Part shown: positions 36,184 through 45,259 of the stretch, in pieces
Numbering within the stretch: the first letter of the stretch is position 1
How the letters are laid out: every line of letters begins with the position of its first letter
Source: an uncultured Eubacteriales bacterium
GTDB taxonomy: Bacteria; Bacillota; Clostridia; Oscillospirales; Acutalibacteraceae
Length of the DNA stretch: 64,000 nucleotides
Direction of reading: 5' to 3'
Assembly: GCA_900316615.1 (NCBI GenBank)
Contig: ONDU01000010.1
Location: forward strand, 1 to 64,000
Made by a program: the position numbers and the translations under genes
The notes under the pieces: model-generated
Databases searched by the model: none
What the model saw: the letters and a program-made list of their open reading frames with translations, nothing else
What the model was told of the DNA's origin: nothing

Positions 36184-36212
36184 ATTATATCAAAAGATAT
36201 TATCTCTGTCAA
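36184..36212 (-). promoter_or_regulatory. Promoter of the metal ABC transporter with inner palindrome
   Basis: Minus strand TTGACA (36207-36212), 17-nt spacer, TATAAT (36184-36189), a consensus sigma-A promoter. The palindrome ATATC-AAAA-GATAT overlaps spacer and -10 and could be an operator for a metal-sensing repressor; that is inference. Confidence 0.8.
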
Positions 36213-36377
36213 ACCGAAAAAACAGACCTGTCCCGCTTTTCTGCCTGAAATTCATCAGCTTTGAAAAAGCAGAATAAATATTTAATAAAATTTGTATAAA
36301 ACTTATATAAACATTGTAATATTATTCCAATATAAATTTAGTTCATAATTTATTTACTTTTTTATATACCTTACTTC

Positions 36378-36406
36378 TTGACTAAATGTTTCTATAAATG
36401 ATAAAA
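36378..36406 (+). promoter_or_regulatory. Candidate promoter for the AMP-binding/SGNH operon
   Basis: TTGACT at 36378-36383 and ATAAAA at 36401-36406 with 17-nt spacing. It is the best candidate in the gap 36213-36612, which otherwise holds an AT-rich stretch and one palindromic repeat. Confidence 0.4.
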
Positions 36407-36492
36407 TTAAAAACGAAAATTCAGGCTTTGTTTTAGGATAAAATATTTTTCAGGCTATAAATGAGCAAATTTAAAAAATTGCACAAACGCTT

Positions 36493-36550
36493 GTCATTCC
36501 GAACGGAGTGAGGAATCTTTTTTAAGACCCTTCACTTCGTTCAGGGTGAC
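36493..36550. repeat. Imperfect palindromic repeat (GTCATTCCGAACGGAGTGAG type)
   Basis: The left arm GTCATTCCGAACGGAGTGAG and the right arm CTTCACTTCGTTCAGGGTGAC pair with a few wobble positions. This type of palindrome is dispersed in many bacterial genomes. It ends at the point where the reading frame of the downstream AMP-binding gene becomes open. Confidence 0.8.
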
Positions 36551-36612
36551 AGGGAAAATTTCCGGAATGGGCAAAGATTGACCGTGTAATCAACGGCGTT
36601 TCAATCTATAAT

Positions 36613-38382
36613 ATGAACATTTTCGACAACGTTATGACCTTCAATCAGGATAATCTTGACGGCGAAGCCTTTGATTATTTCGGAACAGTAATCACCTACA
36701 GAGAGCTTCCCGCTCTCAGGGATGCCTATGCAAGAGCATTGAAGCTCGCAGGAGTTAAGGAGGGGGACGTTGTTACTCTTTGTATGCCTGTAAGTATCGA
36801 AAACCTTATGCTTTTGTTTGCCTGCAACTTTATCAACGCAATAAGCAATAACGTTAATTTTCTGTTTCTGAAAAATGACTTCCAGCTCTACACCTCGGAC
36901 AAGAAGTCAAACATAATCGTTACGCTTGACGCTTTTCTTCCATACTTCGTTGACCATCTGGAAAACAGCAGTATAGAAAAGGTCATAGTAATGAGCCTTG
37001 ACGACTATCTCCCCGAGGATAAAAAGGGTATGTTCCTCGATACCTCCGAGATGCCCAAGAAAATGCAGGAGGTTTTCGACATCAATCAGATTATGGAATG
37101 CCTTATGAACCTCGACAAGATAAAGGGCGTTGAGTTCATAAAGCTCGATGACCTCAAAAGGGCAGCCGAAAAAAGCGACATTCCTCTCCCCTACGGACCT
37201 ACAGACCTTGACCGTGACATAAGCTATTACTATACAAGCGGCACAACAGGCAATCCTAAATGCGTTGTATATAAGGAATATTCCCTTAACGCTTATGTTG
37301 AAATGCACGCAGGACTTGACACCCAGAACTATGTAGGAGAACGCTGCTTCCAAGCTATTCCTATGACCCATATGACAGGCGAACGTTGCTGTGCTATTAT
37401 GACACTTGTAAGAGGCGGTACTCTTGTTCCCCAGCCTATCTATAACAGGAACGCATTCGCAAGGGATTTGTCGGCAACTCAGTGCAACAACGTTATTGCA
37501 ACCGCAAGCTTCTTCCTTTCGGCTGTAAAGCAGGGCGTTATAGCTCCCGATGCACTCGTTAACCTTACACGTCCCGCTTCAGGCGGAGAGCCTGTTACAA
37601 AAAGTGCGGTTTACAAAATAGACAGATGGCTCAGAGCCAACGGCTGTAAAATCCGCTTCTCTCTCGGCGGCGGTGCAAGCGAGGAGGGCGGCGCTACTCT
37701 CGTTACCTACTTTATGGACGAGCAGACAAAAACAAATGAAACAGGTAAGCCTCTTGAGCCTCACGTACACGTCAAGCTTGTTGACGATGACGGAAACCTT
37801 GTTACAGAAAACGAGGTTCTTGCAAATCTTCACGCAACCAGCCCGGCAGCCGCCGACCGCTATCTTGACAATCCCGAGGCTACCGCTCAGAGATGGTACA
37901 CAGATGAAAACGGTACAAAATGGGGCGTTACGGGCGATATTGCAGTACGTCACGCTGACGGCTCGTATAATATTCTCGGACGTGCGTCAGATTCCTACAT
38001 AAACGAACAGGGCGAAAGAGTATACTTGTTTATGATAGAGTATTCACTCGACAAGGCTGACCCCATTCTTGAGTGGGAAATCAGTGCATTCAGGAACGAC
38101 AAGGGCGGTTATGATGTTGTAGGTCAGATTATACTCGACCCTAACTGCACAACCCCCAAGGCTGAGCTTGTTGAATATTTCTGCAAAAAGTATCCGCTTA
38201 AAGCTATTAAATTCTATACAGAATTTGAACTCGGTGAGGTTACAAGCAAAAGAGATTACATTCTTCTTGCTCACGACTATGAGGGCTACTATGCTCCCTG
38301 CGATGAAAATTATCTTTACTTCGTCAATTATTCTGAGAACGGCACGGTCTCAAGAAAAAAGATAAGTAAGGATGAAATATAA
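36613..38382 (+). CDS. AMP-binding (acyl-CoA synthetase-like) enzyme, possibly 5'-truncated
   Basis: A 589-residue member of the adenylate-forming family that activates a carboxylate with ATP. The phosphate-binding loop YYYTSGTTGNPKCVVYKE lies around residues 205-222. ASGGEPVTKSA, a G-rich SLGGGASEEGG and the GDIAVRHADGSYNILGRASDSYINEQGERVY hinge region follow. The ATG at 36613 has no ribosome binding site, and the frame is open for 21 more codons upstream, encoding plausible protein (EWAKIDRVINGVSIYN), until it meets a repeat. The gene may have lost its first codons. SGNH genes follow after 21 nt. Substrate unknown. Confidence 0.88.
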   Translation: MNIFDNVMTFNQDNLDGEAFDYFGTVITYRELPALRDAYARALKLAGVKEGDVVTLCMPVSIENLMLLFACNFINAISNNVNFLFLKNDFQLYTSDKKSNIIVTLDAFLPYFVDHLENSSIEKVIVMSLDDYLPEDKKGMFLDTSEMPKKMQEVFDINQIMECLMNLDKIKGVEFIKLDDLKRAAEKSDIPLPYGPTDLDRDISYYYTSGTTGNPKCVVYKEYSLNAYVEMHAGLDTQNYVGERCFQAIPMTHMTGERCCAIMTLVRGGTLVPQPIYNRNAFARDLSATQCNNVIATASFFLSAVKQGVIAPDALVNLTRPASGGEPVTKSAVYKIDRWLRANGCKIRFSLGGGASEEGGATLVTYFMDEQTKTNETGKPLEPHVHVKLVDDDGNLVTENEVLANLHATSPAAADRYLDNPEATAQRWYTDENGTKWGVTGDIAVRHADGSYNILGRASDSYINEQGERVYLFMIEYSLDKADPILEWEISAFRNDKGGYDVVGQIILDPNCTTPKAELVEYFCKKYPLKAIKFYTEFELGEVTSKRDYILLAHDYEGYYAPCDENYLYFVNYSENGTVSRKKISKDEI

Positions 38383-38403
38383 AATAATGAGGAGGTTTCA
38401 TAT

Positions 38404-40203
38404 ATGAAACTGAAAAAAGTTTTATCCTTTGCCATTTCTGCAATTATGCTTGGCAATATGGCTTGCGTATTTGCCTCCGCTGAGGAAAGTACGCCTGCCA
38501 AAACCTACAACTATGTTGCACTTGGTGACAGTATCGCAGCAGGCTTCGGTCTTTCAGGCGATGGTTCTGCAGCGTCACTTGCAACCGACCCTGCTCTTAT
38601 TCTCAGCGAGGATTTGATTGCAAATCCGGTACAGGGTGCTTATGCTCAGGTATTCGGCAACTATCTTGCAGAATTAGGTGCTGAAAGAGGATACACAACA
38701 TCTGCTGTAAACCTTTCCTCCACCGCCTATCGTGCACAGGACGTGGAACAGACAATTTTAAAAGACGGCTATCAGGGAGAGGTTGCCGAGTTCATTTTGG
38801 AATCATTTGTCGGACAGGGAGCCAGTGCTCCTTTAAGCAATTATCACGACATCTACACCAAATATCTGACCAAGGCTAATCTTGTAAGCGTACAGCTCGG
38901 CGGAAACGATATTGTTATGGAAATACTCGTTCCTACAATGTCATCAGAAAACCCTGTTCTTCGTGCTGTAAGTATGTCAATGGTTCTGACCTTGTTCGGC
39001 TGCGACACAAAGACTGCTTTGGGCGGCGGACTTATGGTACTTGAAGCCGACAAGGATAATCTCAGCTACAAATCTTTTACAGAAGCAGCAGCTTATTTCA
39101 GCAATGTTTCTCAGAGTGGCGAGATGTACGTTGAACATTCTGCAAATCACGTACATGATGTTGTAAAGGCTGTCAAGACAGTAAACAGTGACACGGATAT
39201 TGCTGTTGTAGGTATGTTCAATCCTTACGGAAACTCTCTTGTATACGAAGACCAGACATATGATATATCAACTGTTATGCAGACAATCTTCAAAAGAGCT
39301 GCCGAGGAAATCTGCGGCAAAAAGCTTGATGTAGAAGAGGTTGAGCTTGTAACAGATGATGAAGCAGAGGAAAAAACAGAGGAATGCTCACGGCACGTCG
39401 CTGAGCTGAAGAAGCGTATAGCTAAGCTCAGACAGCAGAAAAAGGAAAAGCTCGAGCAGCTTCTTTCCATCATTTCCGAGGAAATCGCTTATCCTATGCA
39501 GTACACAATCGCAGGCAAAAACGTTGAGCCTCAGATGAAATCCCTTAACGAAAAGCTTCAGGCTATCGCAGAGGAAGAAAATGCAGTATATGTTGATGTT
39601 TACAACATAAGCAACGAGCTTAACCTCGACCCTCACCCCAAAGCAAAGGGACACCGTGAAATCGCTGAAATTATGGAAGAAACACTCGAGGATACAATAA
39701 TAGCAAAAATGCCCGCTCCCGAGGCTGAAAGCGTTGAGCTTAACAAAACAGCTGTAAATATCGGTATCGGTCAGAGCTATGAGCTTAAATCAACGGTTGC
39801 TCCCTCAGACGCAGTAAAGACTGTTAAATGGAGCAGCAGCGACAGGAAAATCGCCACTGTAGACAAGCACGGCGTTGTTACAGGTAAAAAGCGTGGTACC
39901 GTTACCATAACGGCAACAACTCCCAACGGTCTTAAAGCTACCTGTAAGGTAAACGTAAAGCACGCTCCCGAAAGCATTGCTCTTGACAAGGAGACCCTGA
40001 CGCTCAATGTAAATTCCAACTATACCTTCAAGAAAACTCTTTCTGCAAATTCAGCGTCCTCATTCAAGTGGACAAGCAGCGACCCCGAGGTAGTAAGAGT
40101 ATACAGCACAGGTAAAATTGTTGCTCAGAAGTCAGGTACAGCTGTTATCACGGTTACTACCTACAACGGCAAGACAGCAAGCTGTGAGGTAACGGTTGCT
40201 TAA
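38404..40203 (+). CDS. Secreted SGNH/GDSL hydrolase with two Ig-like (BIG2) domains, paralog 1
   Basis: A 599-residue secreted esterase-like protein. A signal peptide (residues 1-26, cleavage after ASA) precedes an SGNH domain with nucleophile S43 in VALGDSIAAG, block III QLGGND and the Asp-His pair in LDPHP about 400 residues in. A charged coiled segment (about 315-355) interrupts the domain. Two BIG2-type Ig-like repeats (about 440-520 and 520-599), with repeated KWSSSD/KWTSSD and GTVTITATT, end the protein. No LPxTG or SLH motif is present. It probably removes acyl groups from a surface or plant polysaccharide; the substrate is unknown. Strong Shine-Dalgarno GAGGAGG. Confidence 0.93.
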   Translation: MKLKKVLSFAISAIMLGNMACVFASAEESTPAKTYNYVALGDSIAAGFGLSGDGSAASLATDPALILSEDLIANPVQGAYAQVFGNYLAELGAERGYTTSAVNLSSTAYRAQDVEQTILKDGYQGEVAEFILESFVGQGASAPLSNYHDIYTKYLTKANLVSVQLGGNDIVMEILVPTMSSENPVLRAVSMSMVLTLFGCDTKTALGGGLMVLEADKDNLSYKSFTEAAAYFSNVSQSGEMYVEHSANHVHDVVKAVKTVNSDTDIAVVGMFNPYGNSLVYEDQTYDISTVMQTIFKRAAEEICGKKLDVEEVELVTDDEAEEKTEECSRHVAELKKRIAKLRQQKKEKLEQLLSIISEEIAYPMQYTIAGKNVEPQMKSLNEKLQAIAEEENAVYVDVYNISNELNLDPHPKAKGHREIAEIMEETLEDTIIAKMPAPEAESVELNKTAVNIGIGQSYELKSTVAPSDAVKTVKWSSSDRKIATVDKHGVVTGKKRGTVTITATTPNGLKATCKVNVKHAPESIALDKETLTLNVNSNYTFKKTLSANSASSFKWTSSDPEVVRVYSTGKIVAQKSGTAVITVTTYNGKTASCEVTVA

Positions 40204-40228
40204 AACAGCTGCATAAAATATAAAATCT

Positions 40229-40256
40229 AACGGATAGGTTTTTCTGCCTATCCGTT
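40229..40256 (+). terminator. Hairpin between the two SGNH genes
   Basis: AACGGATAGG and CCTATCCGTT form a 10-bp stem with 8-nt loop, 25 nt after the first SGNH stop. No U-tract follows, so it may only process or attenuate the transcript. Confidence 0.5.
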
Positions 40257-40293
40257 CAACATTAAATTCAAAAAAACAGGAGGTTCATTTACT

Positions 40294-42099
40294 ATGAAAT
40301 GCAAAAAGCTTTTATCCGTAGCTCTGTCAGCGGTAATGCTCAGCAGTCAGGCTTGTCTTGCCGTCAATGCGGAGGGTACTGCACCTGACAAGGCTTACAA
40401 CTATGTTGCATTAGGCGACAGTATCGCAGCAGGCTTCGGTTTGTCAAGCGACGGCACGACGGAATCAATGATAGCTGACCCTGCATTCATCATCACAGAT
40501 GATTTGCTTGCCAACCCCGTGCAGGACGCATACGCTCAGGTATTCGGCGAATATCTTGCAGAGGTAGGTGCTGAAAGAGGCTATACCACAACCGCAACAA
40601 ATCTTTCAACTACAGGCTTCCGTGCAGAAGATGTAGCAGATGCAATCCTTTCAGAGGATTTCCACAGCGATATGGCTGATGCAGTTGTCGGAGGCTTTCT
40701 GGGACAAAGAGGCATTGAGGCTATGTCAAAATATCACGACTACTTTATGCAGTATCTTCCCGAGGCAGAGCTGGTAAGCATACAGCTTGGCGGAAACGAT
40801 ATAGTTCTTGAAATGCTTATGCCTATGCTTTCAAGTCAAAATCCTATTCTGAAAGCAACAGGCTGTTCACTTATAATGACTGTTGCAGGCTTTGACAGCG
40901 AAGCAGCAATACAGACAGGAAAGACAATTATTGAACAAAACAAGGATAACATAGACTATCAGACTATTGCTGAGGCTGCGGCTTATCTCAAAAGTCTTTT
41001 GAATGATACCGATAGTTATGTAGAAAAATCCGCTGAAAACGTTACAAAGGTTGTTGACGCTGTAAGAACAGTAAACAGCGATACCGATATTGCTTTAATC
41101 GGTATGTTCAATCCTTACGGAAATTCACTTGTATATGACGGACAGGTTTATGATATGTCTACCGTTATAAAGAATATCTTTACAAGAGCTGCCGAAGAGG
41201 TATGCGGTCAGAAGCTGGATATTGATGACGAGGTTGAGCTTGTAACTGATGAAGAAGCAGAGAAAAAAACAGAAAGCTGCTTCAGCCACATCGCAGAGCT
41301 GAAACAGCGTATGGCTAAAATCAAGCAGCAGAAAAAAGAAAAAATGGCACAGCTTCTTTCCATTATATCAGATGAAATCGCTTATCCCATGCAGTATCTG
41401 CTTGCAGGAAAAAATGTCGCTCCCTCTATAATCTCACTCAACGAAAAGCTTCAGAACGTTGCAGATGAAAAAGGTGCGGTTTTTGTAGACGTTTACGATA
41501 TAAGCAATGAGCTTAATCTCGATCCCCACCCCGATGCTAACGGACACTATGAAATAGCTGAATTTATGAAGAATACACTTTCTGATAAAGTAATTGAAAG
41601 AATGGTTGTTCCCGAAGCTGAAAGCGTTGCCCTGAACAAAACTGCCGTTAATATAGGCATTGGTCAGAATTACACACTTACTGCAACAGTTGCTCCCACT
41701 GACGCAATTCAGAAAGTTACATGGAGCAGCAGCAATGAGGAAATTGCTTCAGTAGACGCAAACGGCGTTGTTACAGGTAAAAAGCTTGGTACGGCTACCA
41801 TAACCGCAACAACCGACAACGGCTTGACAGCTGTCTGCAAAATCAACGTTAAACACGCTCCCGAAAGCATTACCCTCAACAGAGATACTCTTTCAATAAA
41901 CGCTCTTTCAACCTACACTTTCACAAAGACACTCACTGCAAAGAACTCTGCTTCCTCATTCAAATGGACAAGCTCAAACCCCGATGTTGTAAAGGTTTAC
42001 AGCACAGGTAAGATTGTTGCTCTCCAGCCCGGTACAGCTACAATCACCGTAACTACCTACAACGGCAAGACAGCAAGCTGTGAAGTAACAGTTGCTTAA
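40294..42099 (+). CDS. Secreted SGNH/GDSL hydrolase with two Ig-like (BIG2) domains, paralog 2
   Basis: A 601-residue tandem paralog of the preceding gene with the same order: signal peptide (1-26), nucleophile S43 in VALGDSIAAG, QLGGND, a charged helical insert, LDPHPDANGH, then two BIG2 repeats. Long identical stretches such as MFNPYGNSLVYD/E, ISDEIAYPMQYL and NKTAVNIGIGQ point to a recent duplication; the helical regions at 60-200 differ most. Shine-Dalgarno AGGAGG ten nt before ATG. A strong terminator follows. Confidence 0.93.
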   Translation: MKCKKLLSVALSAVMLSSQACLAVNAEGTAPDKAYNYVALGDSIAAGFGLSSDGTTESMIADPAFIITDDLLANPVQDAYAQVFGEYLAEVGAERGYTTTATNLSTTGFRAEDVADAILSEDFHSDMADAVVGGFLGQRGIEAMSKYHDYFMQYLPEAELVSIQLGGNDIVLEMLMPMLSSQNPILKATGCSLIMTVAGFDSEAAIQTGKTIIEQNKDNIDYQTIAEAAAYLKSLLNDTDSYVEKSAENVTKVVDAVRTVNSDTDIALIGMFNPYGNSLVYDGQVYDMSTVIKNIFTRAAEEVCGQKLDIDDEVELVTDEEAEKKTESCFSHIAELKQRMAKIKQQKKEKMAQLLSIISDEIAYPMQYLLAGKNVAPSIISLNEKLQNVADEKGAVFVDVYDISNELNLDPHPDANGHYEIAEFMKNTLSDKVIERMVVPEAESVALNKTAVNIGIGQNYTLTATVAPTDAIQKVTWSSSNEEIASVDANGVVTGKKLGTATITATTDNGLTAVCKINVKHAPESITLNRDTLSINALSTYTFTKTLTAKNSASSFKWTSSNPDVVKVYSTGKIVALQPGTATITVTTYNGKTASCEVTVA

Positions 42100-42134
42100 C
42101 AGCGATTTATATTACCTTATATTTTATTCTTAAA

Positions 42135-42176
42135 AATCTGTATGCAGGCTTCATAGTCTGCATACAGATTTTTTTA
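42135..42176 (+). terminator. Intrinsic terminator after the SGNH pair
   Basis: AATCTGTATGCAG and CTGCATACAGATT form a 13-bp perfect stem with 10-nt loop followed by TTTTTATTTT. Confidence 0.95.
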
Positions 42177-42206
42177 TTTTAACTATTTACATTATTTCAA
42201 TAAAAA

Positions 42207-42235
42207 TTGACTTTTTTATGTATAAGTGGTAATAT
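42207..42235 (+). promoter_or_regulatory. Promoter of proS
   Basis: TTGACT (42207-42212), 17-nt spacer, TAATAT (42230-42235), about 55 nt before the proS start. Confidence 0.6.
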
Positions 42236-42290
42236 TAAGTATCATATGTATTTATGATTTTTGTATATATTTTAAGGAGTTGTAGTTTTA

Positions 42291-44021
42291 ATGAGAGTTT
42301 CCAAGCTTTTAGGAGAAAGGTTTAAAAATGCTCCGTCAGACTGCCTGATTGACAGCCATAAGCTTATGGTGAGGGGCGGATATATGAAGTATATGGCTAA
42401 CGGAATATATTCCCTCTTTATGCCGACTAAAAGAATTACCCGAAAAATCGAAAACATTATCCGTGAGGAAATGGACAGAATAGACGGTCAGGAGGTTATG
42501 TTCCCTGTTGTAATGCCGGCAAGCCTGTGGGAAAAATCAGGTCGTTACTCAAGCATAGGAAGCGAAATGGCTCGTTTCAAGGACAGAAACAACAATAATA
42601 TGGTTCTCGGTATGACACACGAGGAGGCTGCCGTACATCTCGCAAAGGATACCGCTCAGTCCTATGCAAACTATCCGTTTATGATATATCAGATTCAGAC
42701 AAAGTTCAGAGATGAACCCCGTGCAAGAGGCGGTCTTATAAGAGTTCGTGAGTTCACTATGAAGGACGCTTATTCCTTCCATACCTCTCAGGAGGACTTG
42801 GAAAAATATTATGAACGCTGCTTTGAGGCTTACGAAAGAATTTTCAGACGTGCAGGTGCGAAAAATGTCGTTTCCGTAAAGTCTGACAGCGGTATGATGG
42901 GCGGAAGTATTTCCCACGAGTTTATGCTCCTTGCGGATATAGGCGAGGACAGCCTTGCTATATGCTCAGATTGCGATTACAGGGCAAATATGGAGGCTGC
43001 CGAATGTATAGTTGAAAACTCCGCTCCCGAAGAGCTTCTTCCTCTCGAAAAAGTATATACCCCCGATGTTAAAACTATCGAAGGTCTTGAGAAATTCTTC
43101 AATACAGATTCAAAGCATTTCTGCAAAGCTGTTATCTATCAGAAAAACAGTGACGATAAATATGTTATCGCTTTTGTAAGAGGCGATTTGGAAGTAAACG
43201 AAACAAAACTCAGAAATTATATAGGCGATGATATTCACCCCGCTCAGGACATTATAACGGAAGAATGCGGTATTGTTCCCGGATTTACCGGTCCTGTAGG
43301 TCTGGACAAAAGAGTAACTGTTGTCTATGACAACTCACTCTGCACAACGGGAAATCTCGTATGCGGTGCAAACGAGGTTGATTATCATTACAAGGGTCTG
43401 AATATAAAGCGTGATTTGGGTGAGGTTGCCTTTACGGATATAGCAAAAACATTTGAGGGTGCTGTATGCCCCGTTTGCGGAAAGCACTCAATTACAATCA
43501 AACGCGGCATAGAAATAGGAAATATTTTCCAGCTGGGTACAAAATATACCAAAGCTATGGATATGACTTACCTCGACAATAAGGGCGAAGCTCAATATCC
43601 TATTATGGGCTGCTACGGTATCGGTGTAGGTCGTCTTGCGGCTTCCGTATGTGAGGAAAGCCACGATGCTTACGGCCCTGTATGGCCTATATCAATCGCA
43701 CCTTGGCAGGTCGAAATATGCAACCTCAGAGCAAAGGACGAAAATGTAAGCAGTATATGCGAAAAGCTCTACAATGAGCTTACCGATATGGGCGTTGAGG
43801 TTCTTTATGATGACAGAGCAGTTCGTCCCGGATTTATGTTTGCCGATGCTGATTTATTCGGCATACCTGTAAGGGTAGTCATAAGCCCCAAGACAATAGA
43901 CAGAAGCTGCTGTGAGGTTTCCTTCAGAGATAAGTCATTCAAGAGCGATATTCCTCTCGAAAACTCGGCTGCGGAAATCAAAAAGCTTGTGGATAAACTT
44001 CTTGCAGAATACAATATATAA
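42291..44021 (+). CDS. proS: Proline-tRNA ligase, bacterial type with editing insert
   Basis: Charges tRNA-Pro with proline. The 576-residue class II synthetase starts MRVSKLLGERFKNAPSD. Motif 2 lies in TKFRDEPRARGGLIRVREFTMKDAYSFH, the inserted editing domain occupies about residues 230-390, and motif 3 is GCYGIGVGRLAASVCEE. A C-terminal anticodon-binding domain follows. Shine-Dalgarno AAGGAGTT. Stand-alone gene with its own promoter. Confidence 0.97.
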   Translation: MRVSKLLGERFKNAPSDCLIDSHKLMVRGGYMKYMANGIYSLFMPTKRITRKIENIIREEMDRIDGQEVMFPVVMPASLWEKSGRYSSIGSEMARFKDRNNNNMVLGMTHEEAAVHLAKDTAQSYANYPFMIYQIQTKFRDEPRARGGLIRVREFTMKDAYSFHTSQEDLEKYYERCFEAYERIFRRAGAKNVVSVKSDSGMMGGSISHEFMLLADIGEDSLAICSDCDYRANMEAAECIVENSAPEELLPLEKVYTPDVKTIEGLEKFFNTDSKHFCKAVIYQKNSDDKYVIAFVRGDLEVNETKLRNYIGDDIHPAQDIITEECGIVPGFTGPVGLDKRVTVVYDNSLCTTGNLVCGANEVDYHYKGLNIKRDLGEVAFTDIAKTFEGAVCPVCGKHSITIKRGIEIGNIFQLGTKYTKAMDMTYLDNKGEAQYPIMGCYGIGVGRLAASVCEESHDAYGPVWPISIAPWQVEICNLRAKDENVSSICEKLYNELTDMGVEVLYDDRAVRPGFMFADADLFGIPVRVVISPKTIDRSCCEVSFRDKSFKSDIPLENSAAEIKKLVDKLLAEYNI

Positions 44022-44051
44022 CCTGAAAAAAGCAAGACCATAAAGTTTAGG

Positions 44052-44122
44052 TCAAGCCTTTTCAAAGGCTTGCGGGTCGAGGGCAGAGCCCTCGTCAGGA
44101 TTTTTAAGGGTGAAGCCCTTAA
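44052..44122. repeat. Serial-hairpin repeat, inverted copy
   Basis: AAGCCTT(T)/AAGGCTT, CGAGGGC/GCCCTCG and TTAAGGG/CCCTTAA follow in series with short loops, the inverse of 14531-14625 with one hairpin missing. It fills the gap between the convergent proS and DUF6472-like genes and ends 4 nt before the latter's stop. Confidence 0.88.
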
Positions 44123-44126
44123 ACTC

Positions 44127-44309
44127 TCAGTTCTGCTTTTCTACCATTTTGTACTCGTCATAAAGCTTGAAGTAGTGACAGTCATAACAGCTTTTCTGCA
44201 TAAACCTCGCCATTTCGTCCTCGTCAAGATTAACCTGACAGATATAACAATCATACTCTTCGTCATAGATATAATTTGCACAATGCTCACAGTTGGATTT
44301 TCCGTACAT
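44127..44309 (-). CDS. Small cysteine-rich protein, DUF6472-like
   Basis: A 60-residue protein with two CxxC pairs (C7-C10 and C21/C24 spacing in DCYICQ) plus C41 and C44 in SCYDCHYF, the pattern of a small zinc-binding protein; overall it matches what I recall of DUF6472. Shine-Dalgarno GGAGAGAA. Convergent with proS. Function unknown. Confidence 0.8.
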   Translation of the reverse strand: MYGKSNCEHCANYIYDEEYDCYICQVNLDEDEMARFMQKSCYDCHYFKLYDEYKMVEKQN

Positions 44310-44408
44310 ATTCTGTTCTCTCCTTTCCTGTTTTTCCGTTTCTAAAAGTATAGCACATTATATCTTATATTACCACCGTTTATCACTTTTTGAAAGGTAA
44401 TGATTTAT

Positions 44409-45092
44409 ATGTACATACGATATATGTCGCTTGCTGTTCTGTGGAGAATGACTATAGCAATAAGCGGTACAATAGCTCTTATTGCAAAGCTGGATTTGTT
44501 CGGCGGAAGCTTCAGCCTTACTTCTTTCCATTATTTCGATATTCTCATAACTATTGTAACCGTAATATATTATTTCGTTCTGTCTTTCTGGCAGGCAAGT
44601 CACTCCGACAGCGAAAAAACCTGTCTTCTCCCCTCCTTTAAGGGAACTTTGATGCTAAGTATGTGCCTTATCGGTCTTGTATCGTACTTCATTGTAAATA
44701 AGGGGCAGCTTTCGGACGGCTTGGAATTTCTCTGGGCAAATGTACTTCATTACACCCTCCCTGTTATTATTGTTCTGGACTGGATACTCTTTGACAAAAA
44801 AGGAAGCTTTAAGATATGGTTCCCGTTGATATGGTGTATACCGCCGTTTTTGTATACGATGACCGTATATCTTGCCGTATACGCTTTCAACGGAAGAGTA
44901 GGAAGCTATGGCCGCTTTCCGTATGATTTTATGAATATGGATTTAAACGGAGCGGCTACAACTATCGCAATAATAATTACTATGCTGCTTGCCTTTATAA
45001 TACTTGGCTTTGCTTTTTTCGGGCTTGACCAGCTTCCGCAGAAAATATCCTCTATACTTCCTAAGAAGAAATCCGAGGAAGCAGGCGGATAA
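44409..45092 (+). CDS. Pr6Pr-like integral membrane protein
   Basis: A protein of 227 residues with six hydrophobic helices and a basic C-terminal tail. Motifs WANVLHYTLPVIIVLDWILFDKK and the following WFPLIWCIPPF/YLAVYAF are those of the Pr6Pr/FAR-17a family. No activity is established. ATG 44409 is used; ATG 44400 is too close to the AAAGG site. Confidence 0.8.
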   Translation: MYIRYMSLAVLWRMTIAISGTIALIAKLDLFGGSFSLTSFHYFDILITIVTVIYYFVLSFWQASHSDSEKTCLLPSFKGTLMLSMCLIGLVSYFIVNKGQLSDGLEFLWANVLHYTLPVIIVLDWILFDKKGSFKIWFPLIWCIPPFLYTMTVYLAVYAFNGRVGSYGRFPYDFMNMDLNGAATTIAIIITMLLAFIILGFAFFGLDQLPQKISSILPKKKSEEAGG

Positions 45093-45134
45093 ATTAAATT
45101 AAAGCGTTTTAGATAAAAGCTGTAATCACAATTT

Positions 45135-45168
45135 GAACTACCCATTGTCTTAATCCGATGGGTAGTTC
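45135..45168 (+). terminator. Hairpin after the Pr6Pr-like gene
   Basis: GAACTACCCAT and ATGGGTAGTTC, an 11-bp perfect stem with 12-nt loop, followed by ATTGTTATAT (weak U-tract). Confidence 0.7.
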
Positions 45169-45259
45169 ATTGTTATATATCAAATCTCACGTTTTTTGAA
45201 TATATATCCTATTTATGCGGAAAATAAAATTATCTCATAAAACAGGAGGACATTTTTCC

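Noticed and set aside
44070..44345. 91-codon plus-strand frame beginning in the serial-hairpin repeat
   Set aside because: Its N terminus is repeat-derived (same residues as the glf tail) and the rest is antisense to the DUF6472-like gene.
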